64,000 nucleotides of DNA from an uncultured Clostridia bacterium (GTDB taxonomy: Bacteria > Bacillota > Clostridia > Oscillospirales > CAG-272). Shown piece by piece: positions 26,902 to 35,056 of this stretch. A program made the position numbers and the translations under genes. The notes under the pieces were generated by a model. That model did no database searches and had not been told where the DNA came from. It worked only from the letters and a program-made list of their open reading frames with translations. The first letter of the stretch is position 1; each line of letters begins with the position of its first letter. The stretch covers positions 320,283 through 384,282 of the forward strand of contig CAOKAC010000001.1 of NCBI GenBank assembly GCA_948466345.1. The letters run 5' to 3'.

Positions 26902-28113
26902 ATGAAATATTCAAAGGAAGAGGTTATGCAGTATGTCCGGGAGGAAGACGTAAAATTTATCCGTCTTGCGTTCTGCGATGTATTCGGCAAACAGAAAAAT
27001 ATATCCATTATGACGCAGGAGCTGCCTCGTGCTTTTGAATATGGGATTGCTTTCGATGCCTCTGCAATCGCAGGATTCGGGGGTGAAACACATTCCGATC
27101 TTTTGCTGCATCCGATTGCCGAAACGCTGATGCTGCTTCCATGGAGGCCGGAACACGGCAAGGTAGTCCGCATGTTTTCAAGAATATCCTATCCTGATGG
27201 CACGCCGTTTGAATGTGACACCCGCAGTCTGTTGGAAAAGGCTATGGCTGATGCGCAAAAGGCAGGATACAGCTTTGCTTTTGGCGCTGAACAGGAATTT
27301 TACCTGTTCAAACTGAATGAAAACGGCATACCTACGCGGGAACCCCATGATACGGCAGGATATATGGATATCGCTCCCGATGATCGAGGAGAAAATATAC
27401 GCCGTGAGATTTGTCTCACACTGGAACAAATGGGCATTCGCCCGGAAAGTTCCCATCATGAGGAAGGATTTGGTCAGAACGAAATAGACTTTCGCTATTC
27501 CGATGCGCTGACGGCAGCGGATAACGCGCTGACCTTTCAAACTGTTGTAAAAACGGCAGCTCACCGCAACGGACTTTTTGCGGACTTCTCCCCTATACCC
27601 CTTGCTGATAATCCGGGAAACGGGTTTCATATCAATATGTCTGTAAAGTCCTGTACGGGATCCGAAAATCTTTGTTATATGATTGCCGGGATCCTTGCAA
27701 AAGTGGAGGACATGACCGTATTTCTCAATCCAACGGAGGATTCCTATAAGCGGTTCGGGCAAAACAAAGCGCCCGAGTATATATCCTGGTCCAGTGAAAA
27801 CCGTTCCCAGCTGGTAAGAATCCCGGCTGCAATCGGGGAATATCGCCGCGCGGAGCTGCGTTCTCCGGATCCCACAGCCAATCCATACCTTGCTTTTGCT
27901 CTGCTGATCTATGCAGGCCTTTTCGGCATTGAAAACAAACTGGATTTGCCCGCGGCGGCGAATGTAAATTTATATACGGCAGATGCGGCAACCTTAGAGC
28001 ACTTTAAACGGCTGCCGCAGGAGCTTTCCGCCGCACGCAGGCTGGCAGATTCCAGCGCCTTTATCAAAGCACATGTGCCGGCTAGGATTTTAGATATCTA
28101 CTGTGGCAGATAA
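26902..28113 (+). CDS. glnA: Short type I glutamine synthetase family protein
   Basis: A 403-residue GSI-family protein, shorter than the usual ~440-470. Motifs are intact: EQEFYLFK (about 128), GFGQNEIDFRY (about 190), NGFHINMS (about 245) and RRAELRSPDPTANPYLAFAL (about 315-335). The adenylylation-site tail is absent, so it is not controlled that way. It lies 22 bp after the GXGXG gene and before the ANTAR gene. It may be a true glutamine synthetase alongside GlnN or a related gamma-glutamyl ligase. Gene context favours glutamine synthetase. Confidence 0.85.
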   Translation: MKYSKEEVMQYVREEDVKFIRLAFCDVFGKQKNISIMTQELPRAFEYGIAFDASAIAGFGGETHSDLLLHPIAETLMLLPWRPEHGKVVRMFSRISYPDGTPFECDTRSLLEKAMADAQKAGYSFAFGAEQEFYLFKLNENGIPTREPHDTAGYMDIAPDDRGENIRREICLTLEQMGIRPESSHHEEGFGQNEIDFRYSDALTAADNALTFQTVVKTAAHRNGLFADFSPIPLADNPGNGFHINMSVKSCTGSENLCYMIAGILAKVEDMTVFLNPTEDSYKRFGQNKAPEYISWSSENRSQLVRIPAAIGEYRRAELRSPDPTANPYLAFALLIYAGLFGIENKLDLPAAANVNLYTADAATLEHFKRLPQELSAARRLADSSAFIKAHVPARILDIYCGR

Positions 28114-28146
28114 GTTCATGCGGCAAGCGGAAAGGAGGGGAGCAAA

Positions 28147-28731
28147 ATGAGTCTGAAGGAACAGGGCTACAGCGTTCTGGTGGTTTCGGCTTCAGAAACG
28201 ATTAACAATGCCATATCCGCTTTGCTCCCCGAATCTAAATACAGCCCCATCCGTTTTGTGTCAAGCGTAAGCGCCGCAAGGAGAGCTTTTGCAGAACATG
28301 CCTTTGATTTTGTGATTGTCAACGCGCCGCTGCCGGACGATATGGGCGTCCGCTTTGCAATCGACGCCTGCAGTGCAAAGGGAACGGTTGTCCTTCTGCT
28401 GGTGCGAGCAGAGCTGCATGACGAAATTTATGATAAGGTTGCGGAGCACGGCGTTTTTACGCTTGCAAAGCCCACCGCAAAGCCCACCATTCTCATTGCC
28501 CTTGGCTGGATGTCCAGCGCCAGGGAAAGACTGAGAAAATCAGAGAAAAAAACTCTTTCCATTGAAGAAAAAATGGAAGAAATTCGGATCGTCAATAAAG
28601 CAAAATGGCTTCTCATTCGGGAACTGAAAATGGATGAACCCCAAGCGCACCGCTATATTGAAAAGCAGGCGATGGATCGCTGCGTGACAAGGCGCGAAAT
28701 TGCAGAAGATATTATCAGAATCTATCATTGA
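28147..28731 (+). CDS. ANTAR-domain antiterminator with degenerate receiver domain (NitR-like)
   Basis: A 194-residue protein. Residues 1-125 have a response-regulator receiver fold, but the acidic pair after the first strand is absent (VLVVSASE) and the phospho-acceptor Asp is Asn (FVIVNAPLPDD); the late Lys is kept (LAKPT). About 137-192 is an ANTAR domain (VNKAKWLLIRELKMDEPQAHRYIEKQAMD...). ANTAR proteins bind paired RNA hairpins and prevent termination. A glnA-neighbouring regulator of this type (nitR) is known in solventogenic clostridia. A strong AAAGGAGGGG ribosome site precedes the ATG. The likely targets are the leaders of glnN, guaA and glutamate synthase in this window. Confidence 0.9.
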   Translation: MSLKEQGYSVLVVSASETINNAISALLPESKYSPIRFVSSVSAARRAFAEHAFDFVIVNAPLPDDMGVRFAIDACSAKGTVVLLLVRAELHDEIYDKVAEHGVFTLAKPTAKPTILIALGWMSSARERLRKSEKKTLSIEEKMEEIRIVNKAKWLLIRELKMDEPQAHRYIEKQAMDRCVTRREIAEDIIRIYH

Positions 28732-28764
28732 AAATATCCCGACAGTAAAGAGAGGCTTTCCCGC

Positions 28765-28793
28765 TTGACAAATGGCAGCGGCGGTGGTATACT
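28765..28793 (+). promoter_or_regulatory. Promoter of the trpB T-box transcript
   Basis: Perfect TTGACA and TATACT with a 17-bp spacer; the T-box leader begins just downstream. Confidence 0.85.
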
Positions 28794-28802
28794 ATATAAA
28801 AA

Positions 28803-29116
28803 TAAATATTGTAAAAATAAACCGTTGAAGCGGAGATAACGGCAATGATGCCTTTACAGAGAGCCTGCGATGCTGGAAGTCAGGTAGGAAACAAAAGTTG
28901 TCAAATGGACCGCCGAGGGTGCAGTCAAATGTGGTTTCACAGAGTATTCTGCAACGTGCAGGCATACGTCAGTTGCCTGGGATATGCAGGTATCCTGCAA
29001 AGTGCACGGGTTTGTTCCCGTGAATACAAGGTGGCACCGCGGATTCGTGGTACATGAAAACAATGTACAGTATTCGTCCTTGACAAAGTGTATTTTGTCG
29101 AGGGCATTTTTATTTA
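28803..29116 (+). promoter_or_regulatory. T-box riboswitch, probably tRNA-Trp-sensing
   Basis: Leader upstream of trpB with T-box landmarks: AGAGAGC in Stem I, CGTCAGTTG (F-box-like), and the T-box sequence AAGGTGGCACCGCGG at 29027-29042. A terminator CCTTGACAAA/TTTGTCGAGG with T-run follows at 29078-29116. The likely specifier loop reads AAATGGACC, giving codon UGG (Trp) followed by the usual A. Uncharged tRNA-Trp would stabilise the antiterminator and turn on trpB. The fold was done by eye, so the specifier assignment is probable, not proven. Confidence 0.87.
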
Positions 29117-29120
29117 ATTC

Positions 29121-29152
29121 CTTTGACAAAACATACGTCAAAGGAGTTTTTC
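29121..29152 (+). terminator. Second terminator between T-box and trpB
   Basis: CTTTGAC pairs with GTCAAAG around a 9-nt loop, followed by GAGTTTTTC. It comes 5 nt after the T-box terminator, so trpB has two sequential terminators. Confidence 0.7.
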
Positions 29153-29180
29153 TATTTGGTCCAGCAAATTGGAGGTTTTT

Positions 29181-29231
29181 ATGACAGCACATACAAAACG
29201 ATGGCGGCGCCACACAAAATCGCCCTATTAA
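29181..29231 (+). CDS. Possible 16-residue leader peptide with a Trp codon
   Basis: MTAHTKRWRRHTKSPY, preceded by TTGGAGG at 6-base spacing and ended by TAA, 44 bp before trpB. One Trp codon is followed by Arg codons. Could be a translational leader linked to trpB expression or a chance ORF. The good ribosome site and position favour translation. Confidence 0.45.
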   Translation: MTAHTKRWRRHTKSPY

Positions 29232-29275
29232 AAACCAAATAAACGAATATTTTTACGATTTCGGAGGATTTAAAA

Positions 29276-30493
29276 ATGCAGTTTAACCATATTGATTTTG
29301 ATACCTACTTCAAAAATTATCCCGATGCGGACGGCTTTTTCGGTAAATACGGCGGATCCTATATCCCACAGGAACTGCAGACCGCCATGGATGAAATCAC
29401 GGAGGCTTACTATACCATCTGCAAATCCAGTAAGTTTATAAGCGAGCTGCGCCGTATCCGCAAAGAGTTTCAAGGCAGACCCACGCCTGTCTCTTATCTG
29501 GAAAGACTGTCCGCAAGGCTTGGCAATGTACAGCTTTACGTGAAGCGTGAGGATCTGAACCACACCGGCGCACACAAGCTAAACCACTGTATGGGGGAAG
29601 CCCTTCTCGCCAAATATATGGGTAAGAAAAAGGTGATTGCCGAGACGGGAGCCGGGCAGCACGGCGTTGCTCTTGCCACTGCCGCCGCCTACTTTGGGCT
29701 TTCATGCGATATTTATATGGGCGCTGTAGATATTAAAAAGCAGGCCCCCAATGTAGCCAGAATGAAAATTCTCGGCGCCAATGTAATTGAGGTGACCGAC
29801 GGCCTGCAAACGCTGAAAGAGGCTGTAGACGCTGCGTTTATGGCATACTGTAAAGAATATAAAGACGCCATTTACTGCATTGGATCTGTAGTCGGTCCCC
29901 ACCCGTTCCCTATGATGGTACGGGATTTTCAAAGCATTGTGGGTATTGAAGCAAGAGAACAGTTTATTGAAATGACCGGCGAACTGCCGGACGCCGTTGT
30001 CGCCTGTGTGGGCGGCGGCTCCAATGCAATGGGCATTTTCTCCGGATTTCTCAATGATCCTGTAGATATCTACGGCGTTGAACCTTTGGGAAGGGGCCCC
30101 GCCCTTGGGGACCACGCTGCAAGCCTTGCATACGGATCAGAAGGCATCATGCATGGCTTTAATAGCATTATGCTCAAGGATGCGGACGGAGGTCCTGCTC
30201 CGGTTTATTCGGTAGCCAGCGGCCTGGATTATCCTTCATCCGGTCCTGAACACGCGTTTCTGCATGACCTGGGCAGAGTCAAGTATGATGTTATATCCGA
30301 CGATGAAACCATCGACGCGTTTTTTGCGCTTTCCAGAATGGAAGGTATTATCCCAGCTATCGAAAGTTCCCACGCCGTTGCCTACGGTATAAAGCTAGCT
30401 AAGCAGATGAACAATGGCTCCATTCTGATCAACCTCTCCGGAAGAGGGGATAAGGATATGGATTATATTATTGAAAAATACGGCATCAGATAA
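29276..30493 (+). CDS. trpB: Tryptophan synthase beta chain
   Basis: A 405-residue PLP enzyme that condenses indole with serine to tryptophan. Family motifs: [13 protein letters not shown], the PLP lysine in [15 protein letters not shown] (about residue 90), [23 protein letters not shown] (about 240) and [10 protein letters not shown] near the end. Full length of the TrpB1 type. No trpA or other trp gene is in the window, so it may use free indole or pair with trpA elsewhere. Controlled by the upstream T-box and a second terminator. GGAGG precedes the start. Confidence 0.95.
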   Translation: MQFNHIDFDTYFKNYPDADGFFGKYGGSYIPQELQTAMDEITEAYYTICKSSKFISELRRIRKEFQGRPTPVSYLERLSARLGNVQLYVKREDLNHTGAHKLNHCMGEALLAKYMGKKKVIAETGAGQHGVALATAAAYFGLSCDIYMGAVDIKKQAPNVARMKILGANVIEVTDGLQTLKEAVDAAFMAYCKEYKDAIYCIGSVVGPHPFPMMVRDFQSIVGIEAREQFIEMTGELPDAVVACVGGGSNAMGIFSGFLNDPVDIYGVEPLGRGPALGDHAASLAYGSEGIMHGFNSIMLKDADGGPAPVYSVASGLDYPSSGPEHAFLHDLGRVKYDVISDDETIDAFFALSRMEGIIPAIESSHAVAYGIKLAKQMNNGSILINLSGRGDKDMDYIIEKYGIR

Positions 30494-30520
30494 CTTGTGC
30501 TATACGACACGAAAACATTG

Positions 30521-30552
30521 GCGGAGGCCCTATCGGGCACTCCGCTTTTCTC
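30521..30552 (+). terminator. Terminator after trpB
   Basis: GCGGAG-GCCC-TATC-GGGC-A-CTCCGC followed by TTTTCTCTTTCTT, a strong intrinsic terminator. Confidence 0.9.
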
Positions 30553-30595
30553 TTTCTTATACTGTAAACAAACAGTTAAGGAATCGACGCAATCC

Positions 30596-30624
30596 TTGAC
30601 AAGAATACAATTTAAGGTAAAATA
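30596..30624 (+). promoter_or_regulatory. Promoter of the MATE gene
   Basis: TTGACA, then 17 bp to a weak -10 (AAAATA, or AAAATAT shifted by one). About 40 bp before the start codon. Confidence 0.5.
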
Positions 30625-30660
30625 TTTAGTAGAAATATAGTATGCCAAAGGAAATACAAC

Positions 30661-32046
30661 ATGAAATCCGACAAAAACTTTTTGGCGACGGAACCTGTTG
30701 GTAAGCTGTTGCTAAAGCTTGCCCTGCCTACAGTGACCGCCCAACTTATCAATATGCTTTACAATATCGTGGACCGGATCTACATTGGGCATATTGCCGA
30801 CGTAGGGGCTCTGGCGCTGACCGGTGTGGGCGTTTGTATGCCGCTGATTATGATTGTAACCGCGTTCTCCGCTTTTGCTGGATATGGCGGCGCGCCCCGC
30901 GCTTCTATTTTTATGGGAAAGAAGGACCCTGACGCTGCGGAAAAAACACTGGGAAACTGCTTTATTGTGCAAATCCTGATTTCTCTGCTGCTGACAGGCA
31001 CCCTGCTTATTTGGAATCAGGATCTGCTGTCTGCCTTTGGTGCAAGTGAAAATACGATTCGATACAGTGTGGAATACATGCAAATCTATTCCCTTGGCAC
31101 AATTTTTGTGCAGCTAACGCTGGGTATGAACGCTTTTATCACCGCACAGGGTTTTGCCAAAACCGGTATGCTGTCCGTACTAATCGGCGCAGTGGTAAAT
31201 ATCATATTGGATCCGATTCTAATTTTCGGACTAAATATGGGAGTGCAGGGTGCTGCCTTAGCCACTATCCTTTCTCAAGCAGTATCTTGCATATGGGTGC
31301 TGGCATTTCTGTTTGGAAAAAAGACCCATTTGCGTATTAAAAAAGAACATTTTCGTTTGCAGGCAAAAATGGTCTTGCCTGCTTTTGCGCTGGGTTCAGC
31401 CGTATTTGTTATGCAGGCAAGCGAAAGCGTTATCTCCGTTTGCTTCAATTCTTCCCTCCTTCGCTATGGCGGTGATATTGCGGTAGGTGCTATGACGATT
31501 CTCACCAGCGTAATGCAGTTTGCCATGCTTCCCCTGCAGGGATTGGGTCAGGGTGCGCAACCCATTATCAGCTACAACTACGGAGCCGGCAACGGAGAAC
31601 GGGTAAAATCGGCGTTTTGGCTGCTGCTGCGGGCAGATATGTGTTATGCCACGCTTTTATGGCTGCTTGTCATGCTGTTCCCAGGAGGCTTTGCCGCTAT
31701 GTTCACCTCCGATGTCCAGCTAATTGCCTTCACAAAAACGGCGTTGCGCATTTACATAGCATGTCTGCTGCTGTTTGGTATTCAAATGTCTTGCCAGATG
31801 ACCTTTACCTCTATCGGATATGCGAAAGCGTCTATTATCGTGGCCGTGATGCGGAAATTCGTTTTGCTGATCCCGTTGATCTACATTTTGCCCCACATTC
31901 TGCCCATAGACAAAACCTGGGCGGTATATGCAGCGGAACCTGTCGCCGATTTTTTCGCAGTGGCGTTTACCACCGTCCTCTTTACGTTCCAATTCAAAAA
32001 AGTCCTGAGGCAGTTGGACGATAAAAAAGCGCAGCAAAAAATATAA
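30661..32046 (+). CDS. MATE-family efflux transporter
   Basis: A 461-residue membrane protein with twelve predicted helices in two halves. It starts with the MATE signature region PVGKLLLKLALPTVTAQLINMLYNIVDRIYIG, and the second half holds PLQGLGQGAQPIISYNYGA. These are Na+- or H+-coupled exporters of cationic drugs or metabolites at the cytoplasmic membrane. The substrate cannot be predicted. It is followed closely by the small alarmone synthetase gene, with which it may be co-transcribed (28 bp apart). Confidence 0.92.
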   Translation: MKSDKNFLATEPVGKLLLKLALPTVTAQLINMLYNIVDRIYIGHIADVGALALTGVGVCMPLIMIVTAFSAFAGYGGAPRASIFMGKKDPDAAEKTLGNCFIVQILISLLLTGTLLIWNQDLLSAFGASENTIRYSVEYMQIYSLGTIFVQLTLGMNAFITAQGFAKTGMLSVLIGAVVNIILDPILIFGLNMGVQGAALATILSQAVSCIWVLAFLFGKKTHLRIKKEHFRLQAKMVLPAFALGSAVFVMQASESVISVCFNSSLLRYGGDIAVGAMTILTSVMQFAMLPLQGLGQGAQPIISYNYGAGNGERVKSAFWLLLRADMCYATLLWLLVMLFPGGFAAMFTSDVQLIAFTKTALRIYIACLLLFGIQMSCQMTFTSIGYAKASIIVAVMRKFVLLIPLIYILPHILPIDKTWAVYAAEPVADFFAVAFTTVLFTFQFKKVLRQLDDKKAQQKI

Positions 32047-32074
32047 TCTCAATGAGAATGTGCAGGAAAAAGAA

Positions 32075-32791
32075 ATGGCTACAATATATGATAATCGTGT
32101 GACCCGGCAGCGGGAAACGCTAAAAGACTTTTTTGGCGGTGATGAAAAAGAAGAAATTCCAGACGAATTGCTGGACAGACTGTTCCAGTTTGAAGCACTG
32201 ATGACAAAATATCGCTGCGCCATTCGAGAAATTACTACAAAGCTGGAAATCCTAAACGACGAATTGTCTGCTTCTACTAAGCAAAATCCTATTGAAACCA
32301 TTCAGTCCCGCATCAAACGACCCTATAGTATTGCGGAAAAGCTGAAGCGGCAAAACCAGCCGGTAACGGTCGAAGCTATTTCCCGCCATTTGAACGATGT
32401 AGCAGGCATCCGGGTAATCTGTCCTTTTATAAAAGATATTTATGCTGTAGAAAAAATGCTGATTCAACAGGACGATGTGCATTTGATTGCGCGAAAGGAC
32501 TACATCCGAAGCCCCAAGGAAAGCGGATATCGCAGCCTTCATCTGGTAGTAGAAATTCCCGTTTTCTTCTCCATGAAAAAGGAAAACATTCGGGTGGAAA
32601 TACAGATCCGAACAGTGGCCATGAATTTCTGGGCAAGTCTGGAACATCAGATTCGGTATAAAAACGAATCGCAAGGTGTACAGGATATTGTTAAGGAACT
32701 AAAGGAATGTGCAGATACTATTGCTAAAACAGACGAAAAAATGCAGGAGCTGAAGCTGCGCATAGAAAATCATGAGAAAAAAGAAGCATAA
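32075..32791 (+). CDS. relQ: Small alarmone synthetase (RelQ/YjbM type)
   Basis: A 238-residue (p)ppGpp synthetase with only the synthetase domain; there is no HD hydrolase or ACT region. Visible motifs: the substrate helix YSIAEKLKRQ, DVAGIRVICPF, the G-loop SGYRSLHLVV, the acidic VEIQIRTVAMNFWASLEHQ and a C-terminal helix. Start taken at the ATG at 32075 with AGGAAAAAG upstream; a GTG at 32060 is an alternative. Role: stringent-response alarmone production independent of a Rel hydrolase. Confidence 0.9.
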   Translation: MATIYDNRVTRQRETLKDFFGGDEKEEIPDELLDRLFQFEALMTKYRCAIREITTKLEILNDELSASTKQNPIETIQSRIKRPYSIAEKLKRQNQPVTVEAISRHLNDVAGIRVICPFIKDIYAVEKMLIQQDDVHLIARKDYIRSPKESGYRSLHLVVEIPVFFSMKKENIRVEIQIRTVAMNFWASLEHQIRYKNESQGVQDIVKELKECADTIAKTDEKMQELKLRIENHEKKEA

Positions 32792-32800
32792 CTTGCCAAT

Positions 32801-32828
32801 AAAAAAGAAGGCCCTCGGCCTTCTTTTT
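32801..32828. terminator. Bidirectional terminator between relQ and aroK
   Basis: AAAAAAGAAGGCC-CTC-GGCCTTCTTTTT serves the converging relQ and aroK transcripts. Confidence 0.9.
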
Positions 32829-33321
32829 ACATTACGCTGCGAACAATGTCCTCTACGGTTTCTTCCAAAGAAAACGCTGCAGATACGGTGATGTCCGCGT
32901 ATCGTTCATATAGGGGCGCTCTGTGATTGTATACATCTTCAAGCCCCTCTCCGGGACCCATAGCAATTCCACGCGTTTTGATGTTGGAAATCCGCTGCTG
33001 TATCTGGGAAAGCGGCAGCTGCAAATATACAATTTGCCCTATTTTGCCAAGACGAGCCATAGCGGCCTCCCCCAGCACCACGCTGCCACCGGTAGCAATC
33101 ACCATTTTGTCTGTGTCTTCTAAAGCTGCTACCGTATCGGTTTCCAACTGCAAAAACGCATCTATACCATCGTCTCGGATTATCTCATACAATTTTTTCC
33201 CCGCCCGCTGCTGCAGCAGCAAATCCGTGTCTAAAAAACTATATCCTAAGGTTTTGGCCAGCAAAACGCCTGCCGTACTCTTGCCGCAGCCGGGCATCCC
33301 AATCAAAATAATGTTTTTCAT
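32827..33321 (-). CDS. aroK: Shikimate kinase-like protein
   Basis: A 164-residue P-loop kinase: GMPGCGKSTAG at residue 8, then SFLDTD, ATGGSVVLGE and RAPLYERYADITV, the shikimate kinase order. The Arg that usually follows the Phe in the shikimate-binding FRxxE box is not seen (AFLQLET), and the RPLL box is TRGIAMG. It is therefore a divergent member and its substrate deserves testing. Start taken at 33321; a GTG 9 bases earlier has a slightly better-placed AAGGATG site. It is the last gene of the ior-mnmM-stalk-aroK run, so aromatic metabolism fits. Confidence 0.8.
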   Translation of the reverse strand: MKNIILIGMPGCGKSTAGVLLAKTLGYSFLDTDLLLQQRAGKKLYEIIRDDGIDAFLQLETDTVAALEDTDKMVIATGGSVVLGEAAMARLGKIGQIVYLQLPLSQIQQRISNIKTRGIAMGPGEGLEDVYNHRAPLYERYADITVSAAFSLEETVEDIVRSVM

Positions 33322-33337
33322 GCTACTCACTGCCGTG

Positions 33338-34480
33338 TCATCCTTCTGCATTCGGATCATATATCACCGGAGCAATAGGCGCCTGTGCCTTAACCCGAAA
33401 GGAAAGGGGTTCCAATGTCTCCTTGCCCTCTTCCACAGGCGTGCGGAAAAGAGAAATTTCATCTGCTTTTTTATGCTCTACGGTAACGCCTACCATATAA
33501 TGTTCCACAAAGGATAGGGGCACCCATATCGCTGTGTCTGCTGCCAAGCGGCAGGGGCCGGTCATATTCACATTGACGCCGTTAATATTTGCAGTAAAAG
33601 ACCCCACTGTAAACAAAACGATTTCCTCTGTTCCATTGCCCGCACTGTCGTTACTTTCATCAGATGGGATAATAAAGCGCATATAATGGATGCTCCCGGC
33701 CATAGGCATATCCAACAGTGCGGCCAACCGCGTAAAGTCTACATATAAAATGCCATTATAATAAGCAGTGGCGCCGTCCGCCTCAAAAGATTCGTCTTTA
33801 CCCATACTATACGTAACAGCGCCAGGCTTTTCTCCGCTGTCTCCATAGAACAGAGAGAAATAAGTCCCCGCTGAAATTCCACAAACCAGCAAAAATACAA
33901 TGGCAAATCGCAGCAAGATGCCCCGCACCTGCGCGGCAAGTTTTTTTCGCCGCAGTTTCTTTTGACGCAGCGCTTCGCGGCGTGCCGCCTCCTGCCGCTG
34001 TCTGGCTCTCTGCATCTCCGCCTGCCGGCGCTGTCGGTAGTACCGGTCAAGCTCTGCCCTGTTTTTGGCGCCTCCACGCTCTGGATAAATCCATCCGGGC
34101 CTGCCGACGCTGGAAGCACCTGCCGGACGGGGGCCGCGCGGACCGCCTGTTTGTATTGGACGCTGCCCCTGAACGGGCCTTCTTTGTCCTGCTCCTGGCC
34201 GCGGGGGAGGAGCAGACCTGTTTCCATACGGACGTGCGGGTGCTTTCCCTGTCTGGAGCGGCGGACGTGTCGGTGGAGCGGCGCCCGTTTTTCGTGTCGC
34301 TGGGCCAGCAGGACGCTTGGACGGGGACTGCACAGGGGAGGCCCCTGCTGTTCGCGTCTTATGGCGGGGCACACCCGCTCCCGGAGGAGGCATCCCCTGT
34401 TTCCTTGGTCGATTCACCGTTCCTTCCGCGTTTACATGGCCTCGTGGGACAGGGCGTGAGCCATATGTTTTATTGTTCAC
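33338..34480 (-). CDS. Membrane-anchored protein with Pro/Arg-rich N-terminus and extracellular stalk-type domain
   Basis: A 380-residue protein. Residues 1-130 are a disordered Pro/Arg/Gly-rich cytoplasmic tail, about 140-185 a highly basic helix of Arg/Gln/Ala/Lys, and about 188-210 a single membrane helix (LRFAIVFLLVCGISAGTYFSLF). The remainder outside resembles the copper-amine-oxidase N-terminal-like ('stalk') domain (YYNGILYVDFTRLAALLDMP, WVPLSFVEHYM). The likely start is a GTG at 34480. Function unknown; such proteins often bind cell-wall components. The basic tail could bind nucleic acid or membrane. It sits between mnmM-like and aroK genes. Confidence 0.7.
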   Translation of the reverse strand: MNNKTYGSRPVPRGHVNAEGTVNRPRKQGMPPPGAGVPRHKTRTAGASPVQSPSKRPAGPATRKTGAAPPTRPPLQTGKAPARPYGNRSAPPPRPGAGQRRPVQGQRPIQTGGPRGPRPAGASSVGRPGWIYPERGGAKNRAELDRYYRQRRQAEMQRARQRQEAARREALRQKKLRRKKLAAQVRGILLRFAIVFLLVCGISAGTYFSLFYGDSGEKPGAVTYSMGKDESFEADGATAYYNGILYVDFTRLAALLDMPMAGSIHYMRFIIPSDESNDSAGNGTEEIVLFTVGSFTANINGVNVNMTGPCRLAADTAIWVPLSFVEHYMVGVTVEHKKADEISLFRTPVEEGKETLEPLSFRVKAQAPIAPVIYDPNAEG

Positions 34481-34501
34481 AGCCTCGCCCCCTCTAAAGG
34501 T

Positions 34502-35056
34502 TTATTTCGTTTCTGCAATCATAAAATATGGGGATGCAGGAGAATTGAGCATCTGAAATTTCCCGATACTCAGCTTGTACCGGCTGAGCGTAGAAAAGTA
34601 TTTCTGAAGCGCTTCTCCTTCCGCAGCACCTTCTGAATGACCCGGATATACCGCCACCAGCAGGATGCTGTCCCTCCCCAGCATGGAAAGTGCGCCTTCC
34701 ACTGCCGGCAGTGTAGTTTCACGCATAGTAGTCAGCGCCTTATTACCGCTGCCCGGCATATATCCAAGGTTAAACATTCCTGCACGAATGGGACCGGGAA
34801 CGACCTCTCCCGCCAAATGGTGGGAACGGCAAAACAGACGCCAATTATCCGGACAGCCTTCCTCCCGCAGACGGCGGGCAGTGCTTTCCAGAGCAGCCGG
34901 CTGAATGTCAAAAGCCGCCACCTGACCGTTTTCGCCTACTGTTTTCGATAAAAATGCCGTATCATGTCCGTTTCCCATGGTAAAATCACAAGCAGTATCT
35001 CCCGGCCGCAGGTGGGTCAGGATAAAATGCTTTTGCAACGCCAACAGATCCACCAT
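34502..35056 (-). CDS. mnmM: YtqB/MnmM-type SAM-dependent methyltransferase
   Basis: A 184-residue Rossmann methyltransferase: SAM loop CDFTMGNGHDTAFLS (about 23-37), FDIQPAAL, then MFNLGYMPGSG and AVYPGHSEGAAEGEAL, which are typical of YtqB/MnmM. That family methylates 5-aminomethyl-2-thiouridine at the wobble base of certain tRNAs. Start ATG overlaps the iorB stop (TAATG). Inclusion in an indolepyruvate operon is probably for translational economy, not a pathway link. Confidence 0.85.
   Translation of the reverse strand: MVDLLALQKHFILTHLRPGDTACDFTMGNGHDTAFLSKTVGENGQVAAFDIQPAALESTARRLREEGCPDNWRLFCRSHHLAGEVVPGPIRAGMFNLGYMPGSGNKALTTMRETTLPAVEGALSMLGRDSILLVAVYPGHSEGAAEGEALQKYFSTLSRYKLSIGKFQMLNSPASPYFMIAETK

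Noticed and set aside
28845..29213. ORFs overlapping the trpB leader on both strands
   Set aside because: They lie on the T-box, which explains the sequence; no ribosome sites.
33739..34497. Long ORFs on either strand opposite the Pro/Arg-rich gene
   Set aside because: GC-rich, repetitive codon content opens extra frames. The minus-strand 380-residue frame with a membrane helix and stalk domain is the coherent one.
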